DNA of 36,229 nt, taken from contig JANTHJ010000019.1 in NCBI GenBank assembly GCA_024762475.1, positions 1-36,229 on the forward strand, read 5' to 3'. How positions within the stretch are numbered: position 1 is the first letter of the stretch; each line of letters opens with the position of its first letter. This stretch comes from Chromatiales bacterium (GTDB lineage Bacteria; Pseudomonadota; Gammaproteobacteria; Chromatiales; Chromatiaceae). The notes under the pieces were generated by a model, which made no database searches, had not been told where the DNA came from, and worked only from the letters and a program-made list of their open reading frames with translations. Shown in pieces: positions 15,541-24,101 of this stretch. The translations under genes were made by a program, and so were the position numbers.

Positions 15541-17288
15541 AACTGGCCTCCCAGTGACACTGCGCGCAGCGTCGGCACGTCCGGTTCGGAGGCAAGCCCC
15601 AGCAACCGCCGCATCGCGTCGTCTCCTTGGAGCAGTGCACCCGGCTCGCCGGTAGCGACCAGGTCACCATTCTCCAACAACCAGAGCCCGTCGGCGGCAA
15701 GCATCAGATCGCGCCGGTGGCTGGCCATCAGCACCGTACCCGGAAATTCCGCCACCACCCGCTCGAGGGCCCTACGGGCCGCCATGTCCAGGTGCGCATC
15801 GGCCTCGTCCAGCAGCAGGATCTTCGGCGCCGCGATCAGCGCCCGGGCCAGGCTCAGACGCACCCGCTGACCCTGGGAGAGATTGCTTCCCCCCTCATTC
15901 ACACGGGCCTCCAGACCCTTGGGGAGCCGGGCTGCAAACTCGGTCACACCACACAGCTCGGCCACCTGCTGCAGTCGCGCCACGGTATCGGCAGTCGCCT
16001 TGCCCGGCAGGCCATAGAGGATATTACTGCGCAGGGTGCCCCGCAGCAGGGGTGCCTCGGGCCCCACATAGCCCACCAGGCCGGCCAACTCGTCGCTCGG
16101 CAGGTCCTCCAGGTCAACCCCGCCCAAGAGGATCCGGCCTGTACGCGGACGCCGCAGGCCGGCAAGCAGGCACAACAACGTGCTCTTCCCTGCCCCGTTC
16201 GGGCCGGCGATCACCACTTTTTCGCCGGCCGCGGCAGAGACGGTCAAAGCGTTCAGTGCGCCCTGCGCGGACACCGCCTCCAGCCGGATTTCGCCGTCCA
16301 CATCCGCTGGCACTGCCGGCACAGCCGGCGCGGGTTGCCGGTCGAGCCGACCTGCAAGGCGCTGGAGGTTCTCCAGGGCCACCTCCGAGCCAAGACGATA
16401 TTCCTGGGCACGCCCCAGATGACGCAGCGGCGTCGCGAGGAAGGCCACCAGGAAGAACACCGCCAGCAGATCTCCCGGCGAGCTCAGTCCGACCGGCACC
16501 AGTTGTCCCGCCGCCACAAAGGCGGCGACTAATGTGATCCCGACGCCCACCTCCACCGTCGCGCGCAGGTCACCGATGCGCGCGGCCTTGGTGCGCGCGG
16601 CCTCGATCAGGCGGCGGTTCTGCCTCGCCAGATGTCGGCGTTCATGCTCGGTCCGGGCGAACAATCGTATCGTCGGGACGACCGAGACCTTCTCCGTGAG
16701 ATTGGCCGCCAGCTGCCCCTGTCGGCGGCGCGCCTCTCCTACCGCCTGGCGCAGCCTGACGCCCTGGCGAACCAACACAGCGGCAGTGACGCCCAGGCCC
16801 ATGCCGACGGACAACGCATAGTAGGGGTGCAGGCTCCACAGGGCCACAAACACCACTGTGAAGGCAATGAATGCGACCAACAGTCGAGCCGCACCAAGGC
16901 TGATCCATTGGCGTACCGCGTTGAGATCGCCGACCAGGCGATACAGCAGCTGCCCCTTGCGCAAGCCACTGAGGGACCCGGTGTCACTGAGCAGGATACG
17001 GTTGAAAAGTCGCTTGCGGAGATCCCGCACATACAACTGCCCCAGCAGTTCCGCTTCCACCCGCTCGCGCCGCCGCAGCAGCCCGATGGCCAGTGCAATC
17101 AGCGGGAGTCCCAGCGCCTGCAGCCAGAGACTCGGGCCGCCGCGCACCGGCGCCATAAGGTAGGCCTCGAACAAGTGGCGGCCCTCCCAAGCGAACAGGA
17201 TGGCCAGCAGCGGCTGCGCCACCCCGACGGCCAGCAACAGCCCGAAATGATGCCGGCGGCGTCCCCTAAACAGCCTGGGCAGTCTCAT
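15537..17288 (-). CDS. ABC exporter, fused membrane and ATPase domains
   Basis: This 583-residue half-transporter has an exporter-type membrane domain (about 1-310, roughly six helices) and a C-terminal ATPase. The ATPase shows Walker A GPNGAGKST (362-370), signature LSQGQ (470-474), Walker B ILLLDEAD (490-497) and the switch His in MASHRR (524). The Q-loop reads YVGPEAPLL, so Pro or Glu replaces the usual Gln; the catalytic Glu is retained. It should act as a homodimer. Start ATG 17288 has AGGGAG upstream and overlaps the P-loop gene by 23 bases; the frame is open further upstream without homology. The substrate is unknown, but the partners suggest export of something handled by the hydrolase. 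Confidence 0.92.
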   Translation of the reverse strand: MRLPRLFRGRRRHHFGLLLAVGVAQPLLAILFAWEGRHLFEAYLMAPVRGGPSLWLQALGLPLIALAIGLLRRRERVEAELLGQLYVRDLRKRLFNRILLSDTGSLSGLRKGQLLYRLVGDLNAVRQWISLGAARLLVAFIAFTVVFVALWSLHPYYALSVGMGLGVTAAVLVRQGVRLRQAVGEARRRQGQLAANLTEKVSVVPTIRLFARTEHERRHLARQNRRLIEAARTKAARIGDLRATVEVGVGITLVAAFVAAGQLVPVGLSSPGDLLAVFFLVAFLATPLRHLGRAQEYRLGSEVALENLQRLAGRLDRQPAPAVPAVPADVDGEIRLEAVSAQGALNALTVSAAAGEKVVIAGPNGAGKSTLLCLLAGLRRPRTGRILLGGVDLEDLPSDELAGLVGYVGPEAPLLRGTLRSNILYGLPGKATADTVARLQQVAELCGVTEFAARLPKGLEARVNEGGSNLSQGQRVRLSLARALIAAPKILLLDEADAHLDMAARRALERVVAEFPGTVLMASHRRDLMLAADGLWLLENGDLVATGEPGALLQGDDAMRRLLGLASEPDVPTLRAVSLGGQL

Positions 17289-18381
17289 CGCGCGCTCCCT
17301 GGCGGGTTGCCGCTGCGAGCAAGGCCGCAGCCTGATGTGGATTCGACAGGTCGGTCTTTTCCAGCACGGGGACATCAAGATGCGCCGCCACCTCCGTCAT
17401 TGCCAGCGGCGCCGCAGTAAAGGCCCCGCTCACCCCGAGCACACGGTGGCCCTGGTGTCGGAGCATGGCCACGCCGTTGAGGGCGCCCATGGCATCGGCG
17501 CCGGCAAAGATGACTCCGTCGATGCGCTCGCGCAGATCGCGACTTTCTGCAAGCAGCGCCGTCTCCCGTTGCAAAAGCCCATCGGCGATCTCGATCAGCA
17601 CCACATCCGGGGATGCCGCGTGGGCGTGAGCGATCAGCCCAGCTGCGAGCGCCTCGATGCGCTCGCGCGACAATGACACCGTGGTGGCATGGCCCATATC
17701 GGTGAAGTCACCGACCCAGACGGCGCCCGCATCATGCATCATCCAGTAGTCACCGCCGGCACCGGTCCCGGTAACCTTGATACAGGCGACCCGCTTGCCA
17801 GCCCGGGCCAGGCCCAATGCCAGCCGCGCGAGGGCAGTGGTTTTGCCCGCGTTCATGCTGTTGCCGAAGACCGCCAGGGCGGGAATCGGGCGCGCTTCGG
17901 TGGGTAGGTCGTCCGGCGCTACCGCATAGCGCATCAGGTTCAGGACATGGCCGTTGGAATCGGCCAGCAGGCCTACCGGTTCGAGGACCGTGGGCGCAGA
18001 TACCGCCCGGTGGCGACACTGCTCCTGGGCGGCGATGCCACCGGCGGCCACCAGAGCGCACTGTTCCAGATCGGCCGGCAGCACCCCGCCAAACTGGTCG
18101 GGCGCATAACGCTCTCCGTAAGCGACCACGACATGGTCCCCGGCGAACAGATGCGCGCGCCTGCCATCGGGTCGTTCCAGGCGCTTGTGGTGGCCAATCC
18201 GACCCACCCTGGCCAGCAGGAGATCCCCGCTGCGCGGGGCATGGCCAGCAGTCACCAGGCCCGACACATCCGACAGCTCGACCCGGCGCGTGACGAAGCT
18301 GCGCTTGGCCCGGGCGAGAGGATTTTCCGAATCGAAGGGCTGAAATTCTTCCCGTGCCCCGGGGTAGGTCATCACATTCAT
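17266..18381 (-). CDS. P-loop NTPase, DUF1611-like in organisation (tentative)
   Basis: The 371-residue cytoplasmic protein has an N-terminal beta-rich domain (about 30-135) and a C-terminal P-loop domain. The nucleotide loop reads GNSMNAGKTT (173-182), followed by KRVACIKVTGTGAGGDYWMM, a possible Walker B at DVVLIEIADGLL, and GVIFAGADAMGA. This layout recalls DUF1611/DgcN-type and MobB/CobB-type P-loop proteins, but the match is by eye only. It is the first gene of the overlapping five-gene block and lies right behind a promoter with a palindrome in its spacer. It may couple ATP use to transfer or ligation of a small molecule; that is inference. Confidence 0.8.
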   Translation of the reverse strand: MNVMTYPGAREEFQPFDSENPLARAKRSFVTRRVELSDVSGLVTAGHAPRSGDLLLARVGRIGHHKRLERPDGRRAHLFAGDHVVVAYGERYAPDQFGGVLPADLEQCALVAAGGIAAQEQCRHRAVSAPTVLEPVGLLADSNGHVLNLMRYAVAPDDLPTEARPIPALAVFGNSMNAGKTTALARLALGLARAGKRVACIKVTGTGAGGDYWMMHDAGAVWVGDFTDMGHATTVSLSRERIEALAAGLIAHAHAASPDVVLIEIADGLLQRETALLAESRDLRERIDGVIFAGADAMGALNGVAMLRHQGHRVLGVSGAFTAAPLAMTEVAAHLDVPVLEKTDLSNPHQAAALLAAATRQGARDETAQAV

Positions 18382-18415
18382 CAGGCGCTGCTCCTGCCAC
18401 TATCTTGTGTAGGAG

Positions 18416-18443
18416 AGCATAGTGGGAAAATATCCCATGTCAA
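18416..18443 (-). promoter_or_regulatory. Sigma70 promoter of the five-gene block with an internal operator-like palindrome
   Basis: On the minus strand TTGACA (18438-18443) is a perfect -35, and TATGCT (18416-18421) lies 16 bases downstream. The spacer is almost filled by the perfect inverted repeat TGGGA-TATTT-TCCCA (18423-18437), the usual place for a repressor site. A loosely Fur-box-like stretch (GATATTGAGAACGGTTTC, 18455-18472) lies just upstream. Confidence 0.6.
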
Positions 18444-18480
18444 GTCCCCGAAACGATATTGAGAACGGTTTCGAAAAAAG

Positions 18481-19236
18481 TCAGAAATTTCTCATTAGAG
18501 AAACCCCTCCCGCTAGGTCCGCGGTGGCATCGCCGAAGCCCTTGATGATATAGGTCTGGAAGCGCCAGGCAGGGTCTGGCTTCCAGACATGAAACACCAT
18601 CAGACTGCGCCGGTCATCCTTGCCGTTGCGGTTGTTCTGCCGATAGCCGGCACTCACTCCGATATCCTGCTCCGGGCCCACAGGGTGGGAGAGCCCGGCA
18701 CGTGCCAGCCACACATCGCGGTAGTCAGTGGTTGCCGTGTCTCCATAGACGCGATAGCCGAGGGCGCCGAAGAGGGTGGTGCGGGAGAGCAACGCATAGG
18801 GCGCCAATTCGACAGTAAAGTCCGCCTTCCCCGTACCCAGCGCCTCGTCGTCGTCCGCAGTCGGCAGCTTGACCTTGCCGCGTAGCGAGGCGCCCACTCG
18901 GCGCCCACGATCGTAGAACAGGCGATAGCCGGCACTCAGCACGATATCGCCGAGGCCCTCGCGCACCCCTGTGCTCCCCGAGCCCGACAAGACCGTACCG
19001 TCGGGCAAGACGTTGCCGGCACCCTCGATGCGCAGCCAGGGAATGCTGGCCTTGAAGGTCCAGGGGCCGGACTTGTGCCGGATCCCGAACGACAGACTCT
19101 GGATATCGGTATCGGTGTTGGTGCCGTAGTCACCAGTGGAAAAGTAGGCACTCACTGACAATCTGGTTTGATCTGCCGCCGCACTGGCGCCAGTCCACAG
19201 CGCCAAAGCCATGCAAAACCCTAACACCCTGTTCAT
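18481..19236 (-). CDS. Predicted outer-membrane beta-barrel protein, 251 aa
   Basis: A signal peptide (MNRVLGFCMALALWTGASA) is followed by repeated amphipathic strands: TRLSVSAYFSTGDYG, SLSFGIRHKSGPWTFKASIP, GDIVLSAGYRLFYD, GASLRGKVKLPTA, LFGALGYRVYGD, DIGVSAGYRQNNRN, and a final SLMRNF ending in Phe, the sorting signal of barrels. The pattern of about 10-12 strands suits small transporter-like or unknown outer-membrane proteins; no substrate can be given. Start ATG 19236 has GGAGAA upstream. It is 132 bases downstream of the repeat-rich secreted protein, in the same direction, and next to the promoter of the five-gene block. Confidence 0.82.
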   Translation of the reverse strand: MNRVLGFCMALALWTGASAAADQTRLSVSAYFSTGDYGTNTDTDIQSLSFGIRHKSGPWTFKASIPWLRIEGAGNVLPDGTVLSGSGSTGVREGLGDIVLSAGYRLFYDRGRRVGASLRGKVKLPTADDDEALGTGKADFTVELAPYALLSRTTLFGALGYRVYGDTATTDYRDVWLARAGLSHPVGPEQDIGVSAGYRQNNRNGKDDRRSLMVFHVWKPDPAWRFQTYIIKGFGDATADLAGGVSLMRNF

Positions 19237-19368
19237 CTTGTTCTCCTCGAGTCCAGCCTTTGGTGTATTGACACTGCGTCGCGCGCAGGCTACCGGAAGG
19301 GGATTTTGCGCAGGACCGGCAAGCTCTTCTGTGACCTCGGACACGCAGAGCCGATTCGGCCGGAGCCC

Positions 19369-21165
19369 TCAATCAGAATCGGTGCCACTGTCGTCCGGTA
19401 CGTCGGGCACGTCCGGGGTATCGGGCTCATCCGGGGTGTCGGGCACATCCGGGGTATCGGGCACGTCCGGGGTATCGGGCACGTCCGGGGTATCGGGCAC
19501 GTCCGGGGTATCGGGCACGTCCGGGGTATCGGGCACGTCCGGGGTATCGGGTTCGTCCGGGGTGTCGGGCTCATCCGGGGTATCGGGTTCGTCCGGGGTG
19601 TCGGGCACGTCCGGGGTGTCGGGCACGTCCGGGGTATCGGGCTCATCCGGGGTATCGGGCTCATCCGGGGTATCGGGTTCGTCCGGGGTGTCGGGCACGT
19701 CCGGGGTATCGGGCTCATCCGGGGTATCGGGTTCATCCGGGGTCTCGGGCTCATCCGGGGTCTCGGGCTCATCCGGGGTGTCGGGCTCATCCGGGGTGTC
19801 GGGCTGATCCCGGCCCGCGTGTTCGCCCGGATCTCCGTGGTCATCCAGATCTTCGGCGGCTTCTGCGCTCCGCCCGGAAGGGTCGCCCTCCGGCAATTCT
19901 GGCCCCCGATGCTTTCTGCCGCGATCCTCGGCGTCGGCATCTCCACCCGCCACGCGCCGGAGCTGCTCGGTGGATTCGTCGGACGCTCTTTCCGATCCCG
20001 TCTTACCAGGATCTTCATCTTTTTCTCTTCGGTCGTGTTCAGAATGCCTGGTGGCAGACGCGGCCGCACCCCTGTCACGGCCGCCATCATCTCGCCCGCC
20101 GCCGCTGACCGAACCACGCCCTGATCGGGTTTCCGAATGCCGTCCGGTGCCAGTCTCCGACGCTTTGCCAGGACCCCGCTGCTCACGCGATTCTCTGTCT
20201 TCCAGACCCGGTCGAGCGGCGCCGGCCTGATCGTGCAGATCATCGAAATCCTGCTCTACCAGTACCTCGGCGGCGCCGTCACGCACCAGCAGCGTCACCG
20301 GCTCGCCCGGCGTTGCCCTCACACCTCGGGGCGCTGCGACGCTCGGGCCCTCGACCAGTTGCAATTCACCCTGCTGGGCTCGGGCCACAACGGCCTGAAT
20401 CACCGCGATACCCGCGTCCGGCAATCGCAAGGGCCTTGGCCGGTCTATGACCAGGCCCGGTGGCGCCGAATCGATACGGGTTGCGTGGATACCCCCATCC
20501 GGCCGTTGCAATCCGCTGACCGCCACGGTCTGGCCGGCGTTCAGTTTGGCCATCGCAGATGCCGGCACATCCACCGGCACGCCCGCCACCCGGATTCGGG
20601 CGGCGAGGGGATCTACGGCCTCGATCGCCCCGGCCACGGCATACTCGATGCTGATGTCCTCGGCCACGAATCCGCGCGGCGCCCGAATGGCACGGATATC
20701 AACCAACTGACCGACCGCCAGCTCATTCGCCGCAATAGGGCGCCCGTCGATGCGTACCGGCGTGTCGCTGGCGTAGTGGATTTCCAGACCATTGACACAA
20801 ACGCTGCCGAAGCCGGTGACCACGCCGCGCACGAACAGTTGGTTTGGACGACCGGTACCACCCAGGCCCCCCCGCTCGGCATGTCCGGTGCCACCAAAGC
20901 CTTCCGGCAACACCGCACCAACCCGGCGCCCGGTACCCCCGAGGCCCTCGCCCCGATGCCCGGTTCCCCCCAAGCCACCCCGGTCACGGCGCAACCCGGT
21001 ACCGCCGATGCCATCGGTGTCTCCCTTTTCCTCGCGCAGGCCGGTGCCACCCAGGCCATCGTAGATAGCGGCAAGCTCCGGCAATTGACAGGGGTTGGCC
21101 ATGGCCGCTGCCCAAGGCAGCCACCACAGCAATAAAGCGGCAAACAGCGCGTTACGGCTGATCAT
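19369..21165 (-). CDS. Secreted DUF5666-type protein with GGTG motifs and a hexapeptide-repeat tail
   Basis: The 598-residue product starts with a signal peptide (MISRNALFAALLLWWLPWAA, cleavage near AMA). Six GGTG motifs follow (GLGGTG, GIGGTG, GFGGTG) within about 80 residues, then about two DUF5666-type beta modules (VRGVVTGFGSVCVNGLEI, AVGQLVDIRAIRAPRGF, VAVSGLQRPDGGIHATRI). A long hydrophilic, probably disordered region rich in Arg, Asp, Glu and Gly follows. The last part is 22 hexapeptides PDTPD[E/V] before DDSGTDSD. It is very acidic at the end and likely extracytoplasmic, perhaps spanning or binding cations. Start ATG 21165 overlaps the DUF6502 gene by 14 bases, which indicates coupled expression. 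Confidence 0.85.
   Translation of the reverse strand: MISRNALFAALLLWWLPWAAAMANPCQLPELAAIYDGLGGTGLREEKGDTDGIGGTGLRRDRGGLGGTGHRGEGLGGTGRRVGAVLPEGFGGTGHAERGGLGGTGRPNQLFVRGVVTGFGSVCVNGLEIHYASDTPVRIDGRPIAANELAVGQLVDIRAIRAPRGFVAEDISIEYAVAGAIEAVDPLAARIRVAGVPVDVPASAMAKLNAGQTVAVSGLQRPDGGIHATRIDSAPPGLVIDRPRPLRLPDAGIAVIQAVVARAQQGELQLVEGPSVAAPRGVRATPGEPVTLLVRDGAAEVLVEQDFDDLHDQAGAARPGLEDRESREQRGPGKASETGTGRHSETRSGRGSVSGGGRDDGGRDRGAAASATRHSEHDRREKDEDPGKTGSERASDESTEQLRRVAGGDADAEDRGRKHRGPELPEGDPSGRSAEAAEDLDDHGDPGEHAGRDQPDTPDEPDTPDEPETPDEPETPDEPDTPDEPDTPDVPDTPDEPDTPDEPDTPDEPDTPDVPDTPDVPDTPDEPDTPDEPDTPDEPDTPDVPDTPDVPDTPDVPDTPDVPDTPDVPDTPDVPDTPDEPDTPDVPDVPDDSGTDSD
19408..19803 (-). repeat. Tandem 18-bp repeat, 22 copies
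   Basis: The unit encodes PDTPDE or PDTPDV (two PETPDE). The copies differ mainly at the codon for E/V and at one synonymous base, so the array is young or homogenised. Unit length is a multiple of three, so copy-number changes keep the frame. No stop occurs in most frames, which explains the long false ORFs on both strands. Confidence 0.97.
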
Positions 21166-21973
21166 CTCGCGCGGGTTCGTCGTAGTAATAGAGACCGACC
21201 GCGAGCAGTCGGCGGTCGGGCGCCTCCGGGTCCTTGGCCGCGCTGGCCTGACGGTTGATCTCCTTGAGCAAGGCCATGCCCTGCTCCTCGAGCAGGTCAC
21301 GGATGGCCGGAAGGGCCTCGGGCGGAATGCTGTGATATTGCACCACCCGGTCGAAATACGGTGGTTCCTGTCCCTCCAGGTTGCGCACGCCGGCCATCAG
21401 ATGGGCATACCCGGCCTGCTCGAAGTAGTAGAGCTTCTCACCCTCCGACTGGGTCGGGACGAAGGCCTCGGTGACCAGTCTTACCCGGTCATCCTCGAGC
21501 GCGACCACGCCCACCCGCAGCAGTTCGTCGAGGATGGCACGCGGGCGTACGTCGCTGCTGATCTCGTTCGACAACATGTCGAAATCTCTCTCCCCCTCCA
21601 CCTTGGAGTCGCGCGGCAATACCAGCGGGTGACCCTGCTCGTCCTGCCAGCCGGGCGCAGTCATCCAGGCATTCACCAACTGCACTCCCACCGACACCCG
21701 CTTCGGCACATCGTTCCTTTGGAATCCCATTTCGCGGAAGCGCTTCACGTCCTTGCGATGCACCCCGGTCAGGACGCTGATGCGACTGTCGGTGGTACGT
21801 TTGCCCTCCACCGGAAAATCATGGATGGCGACATCCACCATGACCTGTTTGAATAGCTCGACGATGGCCGGCAGAGTAATGCCATGGCGGATCATCAGCC
21901 GCGCAAGGGGGCGCAACAGGCGTCGTACCGCCCCCATCACCCGCTTCGGTAGTTCGTCCAGTGCCTCTTCCAT
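21152..21973 (-). CDS. DUF6502 family protein
   Basis: The 273-residue cytoplasmic protein shows the DUF6502 pattern: an N-terminal helical part (LARLMIRHGITLPAIVELFKQVMVDVA), a winged-helix-like segment (TDSRISVLTGVHRKDVKRF), AWMTAPGWQDEQGHPLVLPR, then a region with VGVVALEDDRVRLV and a C-terminal stretch containing GLYYYDEP. The HTH-like segment suggests nucleic-acid binding, but no function is established to my knowledge. DUF6502 genes commonly sit before DUF5666 genes, as here with a 14-base overlap. It starts 29 bases after the PP-loop gene, so three genes may form one transcript. No good ribosome binding site precedes ATG 21973. Confidence 0.87.
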   Translation of the reverse strand: MEEALDELPKRVMGAVRRLLRPLARLMIRHGITLPAIVELFKQVMVDVAIHDFPVEGKRTTDSRISVLTGVHRKDVKRFREMGFQRNDVPKRVSVGVQLVNAWMTAPGWQDEQGHPLVLPRDSKVEGERDFDMLSNEISSDVRPRAILDELLRVGVVALEDDRVRLVTEAFVPTQSEGEKLYYFEQAGYAHLMAGVRNLEGQEPPYFDRVVQYHSIPPEALPAIRDLLEEQGMALLKEINRQASAAKDPEAPDRRLLAVGLYYYDEPARDDQP

Positions 21974-22002
21974 GGGCGAAGTCTAGCAAATGTGGGAAAT
22001 TT

Positions 22003-23046
22003 TTACAGAATCCACGCCTGGGGAAGCTCGTGTGCGGGCAGCGGCGCCACCGCCAGCTGGTGCGGATTTCCTTCCGCGTCCACATATTCCAGCTGCACCT
22101 GCTCGGCCTGCTTGCCCTGGCTGTATCGGGCGACGATGCGGGCAGCGAGTTGCAGGTCGTCCTCGCTGATGTCGCCGTCGATGAGGGTCAACGGGCCGCC
22201 ATGGCTGACCGTCCGCAGGTGGGGGTATTGCTTGCGATAGCCCTGCAGGAATTTTCCTTCGCCTTCCTCCCGCGCCACGATCAGCTTGTAGTGCGGTGCC
22301 GGGCGGATATGGCGCCCCACTTTGAGCAGCATGATGTCGTCCAGCTCGTAGCGGCGCTCGCCGCGTGCCTGCCACAGATCGCTCAATTTCACCGAGTACT
22401 GCTCATCGGTGAGAAAGCAGCAGCCGCCCGCCGGCTGGGCATAGTCCTCGAATCCGTATCTCGCCGCCAGGGCCATCTGCGGCTTGCGCGAGCGCCCCGA
22501 GAAGTCGAACAGCTGCTCACGGTCGACCCAGCCTTCGCGCTCGGGCAGGGTAGGGGGCAGGTTCTTCGCGCACAGCGGGCGCAGCAGGTGGTCGCCGATC
22601 CCCGAGTCACGCTGGACCACCGGCATGGTGTCCTTGCGCTGTGATTTGGGACGCTGGCCGACGACCTCGCCGGTGATGACGAAATCGAAGCCATGGGCAT
22701 GGATCCATTCAGCCGCCTTCTTCACCATGAAGATCTTGCAGTCCAGACACGGATTGAGGTTGGCCCCGTATCCGTACTTGGGGTTGAACACCACGTCCTT
22801 GTATTCCTCGACGATATCGATGATGTGGAGCTTGATGCCCAGCTGCTCGGCCACCCACAGGGCATTGTTGCGCTTGGGCCTGGCCTTGTCTTTCTTGCGG
22901 ATGGCATGGGTATGGCCCTCGACGCAGAAGCCGGTGAAGAAATTCACGCCCTCGACGTGGATCCCCTGCTCCTGGACCGCCTTGGCGGCGAGCAGGGAAT
23001 CGAGCCCCCCTGAGATCAGGGCGAGTGCCTTGCGCTGTTCGGTCAT
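22003..23046 (-). CDS. PP-loop ATP-pyrophosphatase, tRNA-thiolation-like
   Basis: The 347-residue enzyme begins with an adenylating PP-loop (ALISGGLDSLLAAKAV, motif at 12-17), related to the MnmA/ThiI group that activates tRNA uridines for sulfur insertion. A CxxC (Cys100, Cys103 in NPCLDCKIF) and AGGCCFLTD add further Cys that may carry sulfur or an iron-sulfur cluster. The C-terminal part (GRHIRPAPHYKLIVARE, EQVQLEYVDAEGN) resembles the NFACT-R/DUF814 RNA-binding fold seen in relatives. Such proteins are often annotated as 2-thiouridylate methyltransferases, which the motifs do not support. Start ATG 23046 fits the PP-loop position. Divergent from glyQ; the target tRNA is unknown. Confidence 0.85.
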   Translation of the reverse strand: MTEQRKALALISGGLDSLLAAKAVQEQGIHVEGVNFFTGFCVEGHTHAIRKKDKARPKRNNALWVAEQLGIKLHIIDIVEEYKDVVFNPKYGYGANLNPCLDCKIFMVKKAAEWIHAHGFDFVITGEVVGQRPKSQRKDTMPVVQRDSGIGDHLLRPLCAKNLPPTLPEREGWVDREQLFDFSGRSRKPQMALAARYGFEDYAQPAGGCCFLTDEQYSVKLSDLWQARGERRYELDDIMLLKVGRHIRPAPHYKLIVAREEGEGKFLQGYRKQYPHLRTVSHGGPLTLIDGDISEDDLQLAARIVARYSQGKQAEQVQLEYVDAEGNPHQLAVAPLPAHELPQAWIL

Positions 23047-23174
23047 ATCGGTCTGCGATCGCAAAAACACGCATTATAAGGAGTACCGGCCGGATCAGCG
23101 GTTATAATCCCCGGTTTTTAGCCGGGTTCCCATAGGGAGACCGTGAAACCCGTAAGCGGAGACATTCCATCAAG

Positions 23175-24101
23175 ATGAGCCAGGAAACGGACGTATCGAC
23201 CTTTCAGGGGCTGATTTTCGCCCTGCAACGCTACTGGGCCGAGCAGGGCTGCGTGATCCTCCAGCCCTACGACATGGAAATGGGCGCGGGCACCTTCCAC
23301 ACCGCCACCTTCCTGCGCTCCATCGGGCCCGAACCCTGGAACGCCGCCTATGTGCAGCCCTCCCGGCGTCCCACCGACGGCCGCTACGGCGAGAATCCCA
23401 ACCGCCTGCAGCACTACTACCAGTTGCAGGTGGTGATGAAGCCCTCGCCGCTGGATATCCAGGATCTCTACCTGGGCTCATTGAAGATGCTGGGGATCGA
23501 CCCGCTGGTGCACGACATCCGTTTCGTCGAGGACAACTGGGAATCGCCCACGCTGGGCGCCTGGGGACTGGGCTGGGAGGTCTGGTTGAATGGCATGGAG
23601 GTCACCCAGTTCACCTACTTCCAGCAGGTGGGCGGCCTGGACTGCCGGCCGGTGACCGGTGAGATCACCTACGGCCTGGAGCGCATCGCCATGTATCTGC
23701 AGGGCGTCGAATCGGTCTACGATCTGGTATGGACGCGCGGCCCGCAGGGCCCTGTGAGCTACGGCGACGTGTTCCACCAGAACGAGGTGGAACAGTCGCG
23801 CTACAACTTTGAAGAGGCGGACGTGGATTTCCTGTTCGCCCTGTTCGACCAATGCGAGAAGGAGTCGCAGCGGCTCAACGAGCTGGGCCTGCCGCTGCCC
23901 GCCTATGAGCGCGTGCTCGAGGCATCGCATGCGTTCAATCTGCTCGATGCCCGGCACGCCATCTCGGTCACCGAGCGTCAACGCTACATCCTGCGCGTGC
24001 GCGCCCTCGCCCGCGCCGTGGCCCAGGCCTACTACGAGTCCCGCGAGCGGCTCGGCTTCCCCCTGCTGAAGCCGACGCAGCAGGAGGTGGCCAATGCCTG
24101 A
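23175..24101 (+). CDS. glyQ: Glycyl-tRNA synthetase alpha subunit
   Basis: GlyQ (308 aa) is the catalytic subunit of the bacterial tetrameric glycyl-tRNA synthetase, class II. It holds the class motifs: [19 protein letters not shown] at the N-terminus, [19 protein letters not shown], the motif-2 Arg segment [19 protein letters not shown], and motif 3 [16 protein letters not shown]. Length and ends match the family. A perfect -10 (TATAAT, 23103-23108) lies about 67 bases upstream, although its -35 is poor, and a small hairpin follows it. The stop overlaps glyS by 8 bases. Confidence 0.98.
   Translation: MSQETDVSTFQGLIFALQRYWAEQGCVILQPYDMEMGAGTFHTATFLRSIGPEPWNAAYVQPSRRPTDGRYGENPNRLQHYYQLQVVMKPSPLDIQDLYLGSLKMLGIDPLVHDIRFVEDNWESPTLGAWGLGWEVWLNGMEVTQFTYFQQVGGLDCRPVTGEITYGLERIAMYLQGVESVYDLVWTRGPQGPVSYGDVFHQNEVEQSRYNFEEADVDFLFALFDQCEKESQRLNELGLPLPAYERVLEASHAFNLLDARHAISVTERQRYILRVRALARAVAQAYYESRERLGFPLLKPTQQEVANA

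Noticed and set aside
18455-18473. Fur-box-like sequence upstream of the five-gene block
   Set aside because: Too many mismatches to the 19-bp consensus to list as a site; mentioned only as a possibility in the promoter entry.
19211-20243. Long open frames on both strands across the repeat (for example SSGVSG-rich and GIGHVRG-rich products)
   Set aside because: They arise because the 18-bp unit lacks stops in most frames. The minus-strand frame with a signal peptide and DUF5666 modules is the coherent gene.
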